A stretch of DNA of 9,086 nt, from the NCBI GenBank assembly GCA_015520985.1, contig WAOY01000096.1, positions 1 to 9,086 of the forward strand, in the 5' to 3' direction. The DNA comes from DHVE2 group archaeon. GTDB lineage: Archaea > Thermoplasmatota > Thermoplasmata > Thermoplasmatales > Aciduliprofundaceae. Below are positions 1-5,621 of this stretch, piece after piece (positions within the stretch are counted from its first letter, which is position 1; every line of letters starts with the position of its first letter). The notes beneath the pieces are model-generated. The model was not told the DNA's origin. It searched no databases and saw nothing but the letters and a program-made list of their open reading frames with translations. A program made the position numbers and the translations under genes.

Positions 1-390
1 CAGTACACCCAGTACGGGGGCGTGAGGCCCTTCGGCGCGTCCCTCCTCATTGGGGGCGTGGACGACAAGGGCATATATCTCATGGAGACGGAGCCCAGCG
101 GCGCGATAATGGCCTACAAGGCCGGGTGCATAGGTTCCGGGAGGGAAACGGTGATGGAGCTCCTGGAGAGGGAGTACCGGGAGGACATGAGCATGGATGA
201 GGCCATCATGCTCGGCCTGAAGGCCATAGAAGCCGTGTCAGAGGAGACCCTCGACAAGATGACCCTGGAGATAGGCTACATAAAGGTCGGGGGAAGGTTC
301 ACCAAGATGGGCAAGGAAGAGATAAAGGAGTACGTGGAGAAGTACCTGAAGAACAAGGGAGAGGGTGAGGGCGCAGATGGTTCGTCTTGA
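1..390 (+). CDS. psmA: Proteasome alpha subunit (5' partial)
   Basis: This is the C-terminal half (129 residues) of the 20S proteasome alpha subunit. It forms the outer rings and gate of the cytoplasmic protease barrel and is docked by PAN or Cdc48-type ATPases. The frame is open from base 1 and begins [12 protein letters not shown], a hallmark block of archaeal alpha subunits. It continues with GxxxxG strands, an IGSGRE turn and an [14 protein letters not shown] helix, all in family order. The tail after the last helix is short, hydrophilic and Gly/Glu-rich. The real start lies left of the window, so the internal GTG at 22 is not a start. The stop overlaps the first 14 nt of the SBDS gene, so the two are co-transcribed and probably translationally coupled. 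This psmA-SBDS-exosome order is known from many Euryarchaeota. Identification is secure. Confidence 0.97.
   Translation, partial: QYTQYGGVRPFGASLLIGGVDDKGIYLMETEPSGAIMAYKAGCIGSGRETVMELLEREYREDMSMDEAIMLGLKAIEAVSEETLDKMTLEIGYIKVGGRFTKMGKEEIKEYVEKYLKNKGEGEGADGSS
364..370 (+). promoter_or_regulatory. Shine-Dalgarno site for SBDS gene
   Basis: GGTGAGG lies 6 nt before ATG 377. It decides the start: the in-frame GTG at 365 falls inside this site, so translation should begin at 377, which also gives the family-typical N-terminus [11 protein letters not shown]. Confidence 0.8.
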
Positions 391-1075
391 GGACGCCGTA
401 GTGGCCAGGTACGAGTACAAGGGCCATCGCTTCGAAATACTCGTTGATCCAAATGTCATAGATGACATCAAGTCCGGGAAGATAACCAACGTCGTTGACC
501 ACATGGTAATCGACGAGGTCTTCAAAGACGCGCACAAGGGGGACCGGGCGAGCGAAGAGGTGATCAAGGAGGTATTCGGCACCACCGACGTGAACGAGGT
601 GGCGAGGAAGATAATCCTCAATGGCCAGGTGCAGCTCACCACAGAACAGAGGCGCAAGATGCTGGAGGAAAAGAAGAAGAGGATAGTGATGGAAATCGCC
701 AGGAACGCAATTAACCCCCAGACCGGCGCGCCGCATCCACCGCAGAGGATCGAACTCGCCATGGAGGAGGCAAAGGTGCACATAGACCCCCTGAAATCCG
801 TGGAGGAGCAGATCCCAATCGTGCTTAAAGCCCTGAAGCCCCTCATCCCCATAAGGTTCGAGAAGATCAAGATAGCGGTCAAGGTAAGCGGGGACATGTA
901 CGGAAAGATTTATGGCGACATATCCAAGATGGGCGTGATTCTGAAGGAGGAGTGGCAGAGCGATGGCTCCTGGATCGGCCTTGTTGAAATCCCTGCCGGA
1001 ATGCAGGGCGATTTTCTTGATATGCTGAACAAGAAGACCCACGGTAACGTTCAGACGAGAATCATAAGGAAATAG
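377..1075 (+). CDS. SBDS/Sdo1 ribosome maturation protein
   Basis: This is a 232-aa archaeal homologue of the Shwachman-Bodian-Diamond syndrome protein. In eukaryotes SBDS acts with the GTPase EFL1 to release eIF6 from the 60S subunit; archaea have eIF6 and an EF-2 that may serve similarly. The three family domains are visible: an N-terminal FYSH domain (about 1-90, with [16 protein letters not shown]), a central helical domain (about 91-160, [14 protein letters not shown] and the [20 protein letters not shown] motif), and a C-terminal ferredoxin-like domain (about 161-232) ending in a THGNVQTR block. Length is normal for archaea. Start ATG 377 is chosen from the Shine-Dalgarno spacing and the N-terminal match. 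The gene lies 14 nt inside psmA, and its stop is fused to the Shine-Dalgarno sequence of rrp4. Identification is secure. Confidence 0.97.
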   Translation: MVRLEDAVVARYEYKGHRFEILVDPNVIDDIKSGKITNVVDHMVIDEVFKDAHKGDRASEEVIKEVFGTTDVNEVARKIILNGQVQLTTEQRRKMLEEKKKRIVMEIARNAINPQTGAPHPPQRIELAMEEAKVHIDPLKSVEEQIPIVLKALKPLIPIRFEKIKIAVKVSGDMYGKIYGDISKMGVILKEEWQSDGSWIGLVEIPAGMQGDFLDMLNKKTHGNVQTRIIRK

Positions 1076-1086
1076 GAGGTATCTGT

Positions 1087-1758
1087 ATGGAAGAAAAGAA
1101 AAGAGTGAGAGATATTGTTGTACCGGGAGAAGAGATTAGAGTGGAGGGTAAGCCCGGAAGGGGTGTTTTCGTTGAGAACGGAAAGATGTACTCCGCGTAC
1201 CTGGGCATACTGGATGTCCGCGCCGGGTACGTGAACGTGATTCCCCTCTCCGGATGCTACATACCCAAGAAGGGGGACAAGGTCATAGGGAAAATAGTGG
1301 ACCTCGCACCCATGAACTGGGTAGTCGACATAAACGCGCCCTACTATGCGCCCCTGCACGTTAACGATGTCCCCTGGCGTGTGGAATTCGGAGACACCGG
1401 GCGATTTTTGAGCATCGGGGACGTGATCCTCGCCAAGGTGAGCAACGTGAACGAGCTGGGGCAGGTATGGATAACCATGAAGGAGCCAGGCCTCAGAAAG
1501 CTGGAGGGCGGTCACATAATCAAGATCGCCCCGTCCAAGGTCCCCCGGGTAATAGGAAAGGGAGGCTCAATGATTCAGATGCTCAAAGACTATACGAATT
1601 GCCGCATATACGTTGGACAGAACGGGATGATATGGATATCCGGGTCCCCTGATGGGATAATAACGGTGATAAAGGCAATAAGGATGATCGAAAACGAGGC
1701 CCACACCTACGGGCTCACGGACAGGATCAAGGAGTTTCTTGAGAGAGGTGAGGAATGA
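1087..1758 (+). CDS. rrp4: Exosome RNA-binding subunit Rrp4
   Basis: This is a 223-aa S1/KH RNA-binding cap subunit of the archaeal exosome. It sits on the Rrp41-Rrp42 hexamer and guides RNA into the pore, favouring poly(A)-rich substrates. The N-terminal beta domain (about 1-60) starts [10 protein letters not shown]. The S1 domain (about 61-140) contains [20 protein letters not shown] and the [11 protein letters not shown] stretch. The KH domain (about 141-205) has the GKGGSMI loop (GxxG) that contacts RNA. The Shine-Dalgarno sequence AGGAGGT at 1074-1080 overlaps the stop of the SBDS gene and sits 6 nt before ATG 1087, fixing the start. The stop overlaps the start of rrp41 in an ATGATG. Length and domain order are those of Rrp4, not Csl4, which lacks KH and carries a zinc ribbon. 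Confidence 0.97.
   Translation: MEEKKRVRDIVVPGEEIRVEGKPGRGVFVENGKMYSAYLGILDVRAGYVNVIPLSGCYIPKKGDKVIGKIVDLAPMNWVVDINAPYYAPLHVNDVPWRVEFGDTGRFLSIGDVILAKVSNVNELGQVWITMKEPGLRKLEGGHIIKIAPSKVPRVIGKGGSMIQMLKDYTNCRIYVGQNGMIWISGSPDGIITVIKAIRMIENEAHTYGLTDRIKEFLERGEE
1747..1753 (+). promoter_or_regulatory. Shine-Dalgarno site for rrp41, serving a double ATG
   Basis: GGTGAGG is followed by AATGATGG. The spacer is only 1 nt to ATG 1755 but 4 nt to ATG 1758, so the second ATG is the more likely initiator. The two choices differ by one methionine. Confidence 0.65.
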
Positions 1759-2489
1759 TGGGAATGAAGGCGGATATAAGACTCATAGACGATAACGGTC
1801 TCCGCATTGACGGGCGCCTTCCAAATCAACTCCGCCCCATCAGGATGGAGGTGGGCGTGGTTAAGCGCGCCGACGGTTCTGCGTATGTGGAATGGGGCGG
1901 AAATAAAATTATGGCGGCAGTATACGGGCCCCGTGAGGCCTACCCGAAGCACGTGCAGGACCCGAACCGCGCCATCGTGCGCGCCAGGTACAACATGGCG
2001 TCCTTCAGCGTGGACGAGAGGAAGAGGCCAGGGCCTGACAGGAGGAGCATCGAGCTGAGCAAGGTGATAAGCGAGGCTTTAACAAGCGTGATATTCGTGG
2101 AGAAATTCCCCCGCACAGCCATAGACGTGTACATAGAGGTTCTACAGGCGGATGCCGGCACGAGGGTCGCGGGTATAACCGCGGCTTCCCTTGCGCTTGC
2201 GGATGCGGGCATACCCATGCGGGACCTCATAGTGGGATGCGCCGCCGGCAAGGTGGACGGGGTTGTGGTCCTCGATCTCAACAAGGAGGAGGACAACTAC
2301 GGCGAGGCGGATGTGCCTATGGCCATACTGCCCCGCACAGGCGAAATCGCGCTCCTGCAGATGGATGGGGACATGACCTACGAAGAACTCACCAACGCGA
2401 TGGAGATGGCGATGGAAGCCGCCAGGGAGATATACAGGATGGAAATCGAGGCCCTCAAGGGCAGGTACGGAGGCGATGTGAATGAGTAA
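1755..2489 (+). CDS. rrp41: Exosome catalytic RNase PH subunit Rrp41
   Basis: This is a 244-aa RNase PH-fold subunit carrying the phosphorolytic active site of the archaeal exosome. It degrades RNA 3'-5' using phosphate, releasing NDPs, and can also add heteropolymeric tails in reverse. The N-terminal [13 protein letters not shown] motif is typical. Arg96-Arg97 in [11 protein letters not shown] match the RNA/phosphate-binding arginines, and Asp180 and Asp186 in EEDNYGEAD match the catalytic acidic pair known from Sulfolobus Rrp41; these assignments are by motif alignment. The [21 protein letters not shown] block is the core family signature. Start may be ATG 1755 or the adjacent ATG 1758, the latter having better Shine-Dalgarno spacing. 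The gene overlaps rrp4 at its start and rrp42 by 8 nt at its end, which favours balanced synthesis of the hexamer partners. It appears fully active. Confidence 0.97.
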   Translation: MMGMKADIRLIDDNGLRIDGRLPNQLRPIRMEVGVVKRADGSAYVEWGGNKIMAAVYGPREAYPKHVQDPNRAIVRARYNMASFSVDERKRPGPDRRSIELSKVISEALTSVIFVEKFPRTAIDVYIEVLQADAGTRVAGITAASLALADAGIPMRDLIVGCAAGKVDGVVVLDLNKEEDNYGEADVPMAILPRTGEIALLQMDGDMTYEELTNAMEMAMEAAREIYRMEIEALKGRYGGDVNE

Positions 2490-3297
2490 CACTTCCAAAT
2501 TTTCCGAGGGTGTGGTAGCCGAATCGAAGAGGAGTTACATTAAGAGGCTCGCCACGCAGGGGATGAGGATAGACGGGCGCAACTTCGACGAGATACGCCC
2601 GATAAAGATTACGACGGGATACGTTCCCCGTGCGGAGGGCTCCGCCCTGGTTGAACTGGGTGAGACGAAGGTGCTTGTGGGCGTGAAGATCGAGCCCGGA
2701 GAACCGTTTCCGGACACGCCCAACATGGGAATCATGACCACCAACGTGGAGCTCGTGCCCCTAGCATCTCCAACTTTTGAGCCGGGGCCGCCCAGCGAGG
2801 AAGCAATCGAGCTTGCCCGCGTGGTCGACCGCGGCATACGTGAGAGCCACGCCATAGATATGGAGAAACTCGTGATAGAGGAAGGCGAGAAAGTGTGGAT
2901 AGTCTTTATAGACATGCACATACTGGACTACCACGGGAATCTCTTTGATGCATGCGGCATCGCCGCTATCGCGGCATTGAACAACGCAATCGTGCCCGCC
3001 TCCCGCTACGGTTTCGGCGACGACTTCAAGCTCCCACTCAACCATTACCCGGTGCCGGTGACCTTCGCCAAGATCGGGGAGTGGATCGTGGCGGATCCGA
3101 ACCTGGACGAGGAGAGCATAGCAAGTGCGAGACTAACCGTGACCACCAACGAAGAGGGGAAGATAAACGCCATGCAGAAAGGGCTCTACGGCACCTTCAC
3201 CTACGATGAGGTCAAGAAAGTTATAAATAGGAGTTTGGATATCGGCAAGAAGGTTCGCGATAAAATTTTAGGTGATGCTAATGGCGAAGAGGACTAA
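2482..3297 (+). CDS. rrp42: Exosome RNase PH-like subunit Rrp42
   Basis: This is a 271-aa RNase PH-fold partner that alternates with Rrp41 in the hexameric exosome ring. It is catalytically silent itself but needed to form the active site and bind RNA. Features seen: the N-terminal [13 protein letters not shown] motif, [28 protein letters not shown], a long insertion relative to Rrp41 ([17 protein letters not shown]), the [21 protein letters not shown] block, and a C-terminal [15 protein letters not shown] segment. The EDN.GEAD acidic signature of Rrp41 is absent, as expected for Rrp42. The Shine-Dalgarno sequence GGAGGC (2469-2474) is 7 nt before ATG 2482, inside rrp41. The 3' end contains a TATA-like element and overlaps rpl37ae by 17 nt. 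Length is normal for the family. Confidence 0.97.
   Translation: MSNTSKFSEGVVAESKRSYIKRLATQGMRIDGRNFDEIRPIKITTGYVPRAEGSALVELGETKVLVGVKIEPGEPFPDTPNMGIMTTNVELVPLASPTFEPGPPSEEAIELARVVDRGIRESHAIDMEKLVIEEGEKVWIVFIDMHILDYHGNLFDACGIAAIAALNNAIVPASRYGFGDDFKLPLNHYPVPVTFAKIGEWIVADPNLDEESIASARLTVTTNEEGKINAMQKGLYGTFTYDEVKKVINRSLDIGKKVRDKILGDANGEED
3213..3230 (+). promoter_or_regulatory. Possible internal promoter for rpl37ae-rpoP
   Basis: CAAGAAAGTTATAAATAG inside the rrp42 3' end reads like an archaeal BRE followed by a TATA box (core about 3221-3229). It stands out as AT-rich in GC-rich coding DNA. Transcription would start about 25 nt downstream, near 3251, leaving a leader of about 30 nt with a Shine-Dalgarno site before ATG 3281. 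The call rests on motif and spacing only. The residues encoded here (KKVINRSL) could also explain the composition. Confidence 0.4.
3271..3276 (+). promoter_or_regulatory. Shine-Dalgarno site for rpl37ae
   Basis: GGTGAT lies 4 nt before ATG 3281. In-frame GTG 3272 and ATG 3275 overlap this site, which argues against them as starts. Confidence 0.7.
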
Positions 3298-3529
3298 GAA
3301 AGTCGGGCCCGCGGGGCGCTTCGGCCCCAGGTATGGCGTTCCCCTACGATATAGATGGGCAGCCATATACAGGGAGAAGAGCAAGAAGCATCTCTGCCCG
3401 AGATGCCATCACCACGCGGTGGTCAGGGACTCCACAGGAATATGGGTGTGCAAGCACTGCGGCTTCAAGTTCGCAGGCGCAGCGTACACTCCGGATGTAT
3501 ACGGTGAGTGGAACGGGGTGAGGACCTGA
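3281..3529 (+). CDS. rpl37ae: Large ribosomal subunit protein L37Ae (eL43)
   Basis: This is an 82-aa zinc-ribbon protein of the 50S subunit that binds 23S rRNA. The N-terminus, [19 protein letters not shown], is diagnostic. A four-cysteine zinc site is complete: Cys39-x2-Cys42 and Cys57-x2-Cys60, separated by 14 residues including the typical STGIWVC segment, followed by GFKFAGAAYTP. ATG 3281 is chosen because it gives the conserved MAKRTKK start and sits 4 nt after GGTGAT; an upstream in-frame GTG at 3272 would add three non-conserved residues. The gene overlaps rrp42 by 17 nt, and its TGA shares an A with the rpoP ATG (TGATG). Placement between rrp42 and rpoP is the usual euryarchaeal order. 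Confidence 0.97.
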   Translation: MAKRTKKVGPAGRFGPRYGVPLRYRWAAIYREKSKKHLCPRCHHHAVVRDSTGIWVCKHCGFKFAGAAYTPDVYGEWNGVRT

Positions 3530-3660
3530 TGTACCGCTGCGTGCGCTGCGGGCGCCCCCTTGAGGGGGATCTCGGGGTGCAGCAGCTCGAGTGCGAGTGC
3601 GGCAGCAGGATGTTCTACAAGGAACGCCCGAATATGAAAAAGGTCGTCTACGCCATCTAA
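3529..3660 (+). CDS. rpoP: DNA-directed RNA polymerase subunit P (Rpb12-like)
   Basis: This is a 43-aa zinc-binding small subunit of the archaeal RNA polymerase, homologous to eukaryotic Rpb12, which helps join the assembly platform to the large subunits. It begins MYRCVRCGRPLEG, and the CGSRMFYKERPN segment matches the conserved C-terminal CGSRI.FKER motif. The Shine-Dalgarno site GGTGAGG (3517-3523) lies 5 nt before ATG 3529, which shares one base with the L37Ae stop. The second zinc knuckle reads Cys22-Glu-Cys24-Gly (one residue between the cysteines) instead of the usual CxxCG, so the four ligands would be C4, C7, C22 and C24. It is the last gene of the operon, and its end overlaps the convergent acetyltransferase gene by 4 nt. 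Confidence 0.93.
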   Translation: MYRCVRCGRPLEGDLGVQQLECECGSRMFYKERPNMKKVVYAI

Positions 3661-4103
3661 CCCTTTACCATTCTTATCCATTTTCCGGCGTGCTCCTTCT
3701 CCACGAACCCGAGGCGTTTGTAGAATTCTATGGCCTTTTTATTCCCCTCTCCCACCCAGAGTTCAATCTTGCTGGGCTTGAGGTTCTCAATGGCCTTCTC
3801 TATGAGCATCCTCCCTATGCCCTCGTGCCTGTGAGCGGGGAGAACGACGATCTCATGGATCGCCCCGACCTGCGCATGCTCAAACTTACTGTACCAGAAT
3901 CGGTTGCAGAAGATGAAGCCGACAATCTCGCCGTCAACCTCGGCTACGAAGAAGCACTCCGGGTCCTCCTCGTACAGGTCATCGATGTACCTCCTCGCCT
4001 TCTCTATGTTCTCCTCGCCGTACTCCTCAAGACCGCGGTACGCCTCCATCAGTATGCGGGGAAGGTGCTGGAGATCCTCCTTCCTGCCCTTTCTGATTAT
4101 CAT
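3657..4103 (-). CDS. GNAT family N-acetyltransferase
   Basis: This is a 148-aa single-domain GCN5-related acetyltransferase that would transfer acetyl from acetyl-CoA to an amine. The N-terminal MIIRKGRKEDLQHLPRI is the usual strand 1/helix 1 start. FFVAEVDGEIVGFIF (about 51-65) forms the central strands. Motif A is EIVVLPAHRHEGIGRMLI, with the pyrophosphate-binding RxxGxG at 92-97. Motif B is the asparagine-containing segment GNKKAIEFYKRLGF at 120-133. The overall look resembles RimI-like protein acetyltransferases, but the substrate cannot be read from sequence. Its ATG overlaps the stop of the upstream winged-helix gene in an ATGA, so the two are coupled. The 3' end overlaps rpoP by 4 nt. 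No signal peptide or membrane segment is seen, so it is cytoplasmic. Confidence 0.92.
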   Translation of the reverse strand: MIIRKGRKEDLQHLPRILMEAYRGLEEYGEENIEKARRYIDDLYEEDPECFFVAEVDGEIVGFIFCNRFWYSKFEHAQVGAIHEIVVLPAHRHEGIGRMLIEKAIENLKPSKIELWVGEGNKKAIEFYKRLGFVEKEHAGKWIRMVKG

Positions 4104-4507
4104 CGCTCCATCACCCAGGAGAACCTCTTATCCAGGGCCTTCCGCATCCTTCGGTACTCCGCCTCGCTCATCTCTCCTTCCACCAGCATCCGGTCAAGGT
4201 TAAACAGCCCCTCCTTATATCTCTTCCGCAACGCGATGAGGTGGTTCATCGCTAAGTCAAAGAACCCGTCGAGGAAGTCCTCGCCTTCTGGAGTGATGAC
4301 GTAGTACACTTTCAACCTCGCCTCATTCTTTACCCTCCTGTCCACCATGCCGAGGGAGTAAAGGATGGAGAGGTGCTTGTCAACAGCCTGCCTCGTAACT
4401 CCGAATTTCTCCGCGAGGTAGTCGGGATGCCTCTCCTCCCTCAATTCCCTGAGTACGGCGATCCGCGTGGAATTCAGCATGTCCGCAATCTTTTCCGGGA
4501 AATCCAT
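4100..4507 (-). CDS. Winged-helix transcriptional regulator with C-terminal SHOCT-like hairpin
   Basis: This is a 135-aa ArsR/MarR-like winged-helix DNA-binding protein. Residues 7-58 form the helix-turn-helix, with DYLAEKFGVTRQAVDKHLSI as the recognition region and GMVDRR leading into the wing. The wing is VKNEARLKVYYVITPEGEDFL (about 59-79). No cysteine metal site of classical ArsR type is seen. A helical dimerisation region follows (80-100), then LVEGEMSEAEYRRMRKAL (108-125), which resembles a SHOCT-type short helical hairpin and also the N-terminus of the divergently encoded protein at 4627. No Shine-Dalgarno sequence precedes ATG 4507, so the message is probably leaderless. It is coupled to the GNAT gene. 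The divergent position and the inverted repeat over its own promoter suggest autoregulation and control of the 4627-6875 operon. Confidence 0.88.
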   Translation of the reverse strand: MDFPEKIADMLNSTRIAVLRELREERHPDYLAEKFGVTRQAVDKHLSILYSLGMVDRRVKNEARLKVYYVITPEGEDFLDGFFDLAMNHLIALRKRYKEGLFNLDRMLVEGEMSEAEYRRMRKALDKRFSWVMER

Positions 4508-4626
4508 AGTTGCGCAATGTATTCATACTATTTCAACCTTGAAGTTGATGCTTGAAACCCCAGGTTGAAATTTTAAGAACAAAATTTGATAAAAACCGAT
4601 AAATACTTGAAGCCCATGGTAGAACT
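4508..4626. promoter_or_regulatory. Divergent promoter region between regulator and bactofilin operon
   Basis: This 119-bp AT-rich region separates divergent genes. For the + strand, ACCGATAAATAC (TATA core about 4598-4605) lies about 25 bp before ATG 4627, and no Shine-Dalgarno sequence is present, so transcription probably starts at the ATG itself (leaderless). For the minus strand, a weaker TATA-like GAAATAGTAT (4535 down to 4526) sits about 25 bp from ATG 4507, again without a Shine-Dalgarno sequence. An inverted repeat with TTGAA motifs lies between and partly over these promoters. Positions are predicted from motifs alone. Confidence 0.6.
4530..4571. repeat. 10-bp inverted repeat and 13-bp-spaced TTGAA motifs (probable operator)
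   Basis: ATTTCAACCT (4530-4539) and AGGTTGAAAT (4562-4571) are a perfect 10-bp inverted repeat with a 22-bp centre. In addition TTGAA occurs at 4539, 4552 and 4565, each exactly 13 bp apart. The left arm covers the predicted TATA region of the winged-helix gene; the right arm ends about 27 bp before the TATA core of the divergent operon. This fits binding by a winged-helix dimer, most simply the adjacent regulator. The repeat is seen directly; the operator role is inferred. Confidence 0.6.
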
Positions 4627-5436
4627 ATGGAAGACGAGTTCGTGAAAAAACTGAGGGAGAAATACGAGAGGGGCGAGATATCAAAGGAGATCTACGAGGA
4701 CATCCTCGCCAGGTACACCTCGGAGATGAAGGGCGGAGAAGGTGAAATAACGGATGTTGAAAAAGGGGATATGGAAGTGGGAGCCGCTGAAGAACAGGAA
4801 AGGAATCGCGGAGCGTACAGGTGCGCGGGGAGCTGCGTGCTCGGTCCGGGCAAATACGAGTACATATCCGCGGCTGGCTCTATAAGGATAACCGGTGATG
4901 TGGAGGCGGGCCGCATATCCTCCGCTGGTTCCCTAGTGGCCGAGGGAAACGTAAAGGCTGATAAGATGAAATGCGCGGGCACATCCAAGATAAAGGGAGA
5001 CGTCAAGGTGGACACCATAACCGCATCGGGATCCTTCACCGCCAATAAGCTTCGGGCAGATGTGGCAAAACTTGCGGGAGGTATTTCGGTGAAGAGCATA
5101 GTGGCTGATGAAATCAGGATAGGAGGAGTGGTTAAAGCTGATGAAATAAGGGGAGATAGCGTATGGATAAGGCTCTCTAAGAGCAGGAGCAAGGTCGGCA
5201 GAATAGTGGGGGACAGTATAAACATCGCATGTGAGAGGCGCCTGTTTGGAGCTACAAGCGGACATCTGGAGGCACAGGAAATACGCGGCGATCGGATAAC
5301 ACTGGATTGCACCACAGCAGAAGTGGTGGAGGGGGATGAGGTGAAAGTAGGGGACAACTGCAAAATTGATAGGTTAATCGCGGATACGATGACGATAAGC
5401 ACGAAGGCGAAGGTTAAGGAGGTGGTGAGGAAATGA
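4627..5436 (+). CDS. SHOCT-like/bactofilin-like polymer-forming protein
   Basis: This 269-aa soluble protein has three parts. Residues 5-30 (FVKKLREKYERGEISKEIYEDILARY) form a SHOCT-like helical hairpin. Residues 31-62 are an acidic, probably flexible linker. Residues 64-269 are a glycine-punctuated beta-solenoid with alternating hydrophobic residues: G84, G101, G118, G135 and G152 recur every 17 residues in an A/S-G-S/T/G context, one solenoid turn each. The C-terminal part (ITLDCTTAEVVEGDEVKVGDNCKIDRLI) resembles bactofilins of the DUF583/YhbE type, which assemble into filaments or sheets, often at membranes. Cys66, Cys70 and Cys116 lie in the solenoid. There is no signal peptide. It is first gene of an operon and probably leaderless; its stop overlaps the next gene in ATGA. 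The fold class is fairly sure; the cellular role is unknown. Confidence 0.82.
   Translation: MEDEFVKKLREKYERGEISKEIYEDILARYTSEMKGGEGEITDVEKGDMEVGAAEEQERNRGAYRCAGSCVLGPGKYEYISAAGSIRITGDVEAGRISSAGSLVAEGNVKADKMKCAGTSKIKGDVKVDTITASGSFTANKLRADVAKLAGGISVKSIVADEIRIGGVVKADEIRGDSVWIRLSKSRSKVGRIVGDSINIACERRLFGATSGHLEAQEIRGDRITLDCTTAEVVEGDEVKVGDNCKIDRLIADTMTISTKAKVKEVVRK
5424..5430 (+). promoter_or_regulatory. Shine-Dalgarno site for the small membrane protein
   Basis: GGTGAGG is followed by AAATGATGA. The spacer is 2 nt to ATG 5433 and 5 nt to ATG 5436, so the second ATG is the likelier start, as at rrp41. Confidence 0.6.
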
Positions 5437-5612
5437 TGAGATATGTATCCTTGGGAAGCGTGCTAACCGGCGCATTCCTGATAATAATCGGGGTTCTCTG
5501 GCTCCTGGACATGCTGGGGATAATAGAGTTCAACGTATGCATAATAGGGCCCATTCTACTGATAATCGCAGGCCTGGGGTTGATCCTGAAGAGGGACTGG
5601 GAATTGTGGTGA
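5433..5612 (+). CDS. Small two-helix membrane protein, LiaI/LiaF-like
   Basis: This is a 59-aa (58 if started at ATG 5436) integral membrane protein. Two hydrophobic helices are clear: about residues 10-29 (VLTGAFLIIIGVLWLLDMLG) and 33-52, the latter containing a GP-x5-AGLGLIL pattern. They are joined by a short turn and followed by a charged tail, KRDWELW. The pattern 'hydrophobic-GVLWLLD-LG...GPILLI.AGLGLIL' matches the LiaI/LiaF-like transmembrane region (DUF5668 type) found in bacterial envelope-stress proteins. That is pattern recognition, not a search. The gene overlaps the bactofilin-like gene in ATGA and is followed 9 nt later by the MFS gene. It could anchor the bactofilin-like protein to the membrane. 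It is short but has a good Shine-Dalgarno site and coherent topology. Confidence 0.8.
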   Translation: MMRYVSLGSVLTGAFLIIIGVLWLLDMLGIIEFNVCIIGPILLIIAGLGLILKRDWELW

Positions 5613-5621
5613 AGGGCGTAT

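Noticed and set aside
365..376. GTG 365 as the start of SBDS
   Set aside because: It lies inside the Shine-Dalgarno site, and the family N-terminus begins at ATG 377.
238..1042. Two long minus-strand open frames (238-897 and 299-1042) opposite psmA and SBDS
   Set aside because: They are antisense shadows of clearly conserved genes in GC-rich DNA, with low-complexity Ser/Leu/His-rich translations and no family motifs.
3591..4304. 237-aa + strand open frame across the GNAT and regulator genes
   Set aside because: It is antisense to two genes with intact motifs; its translation has no recognisable domain.
4568..4587. AAATTTT / AAAATTT inverted repeat near the divergent promoter
   Set aside because: It is a 7-bp arm made only of A and T in an AT-rich promoter, likely by chance; the adjacent 10-bp repeat is far better supported.
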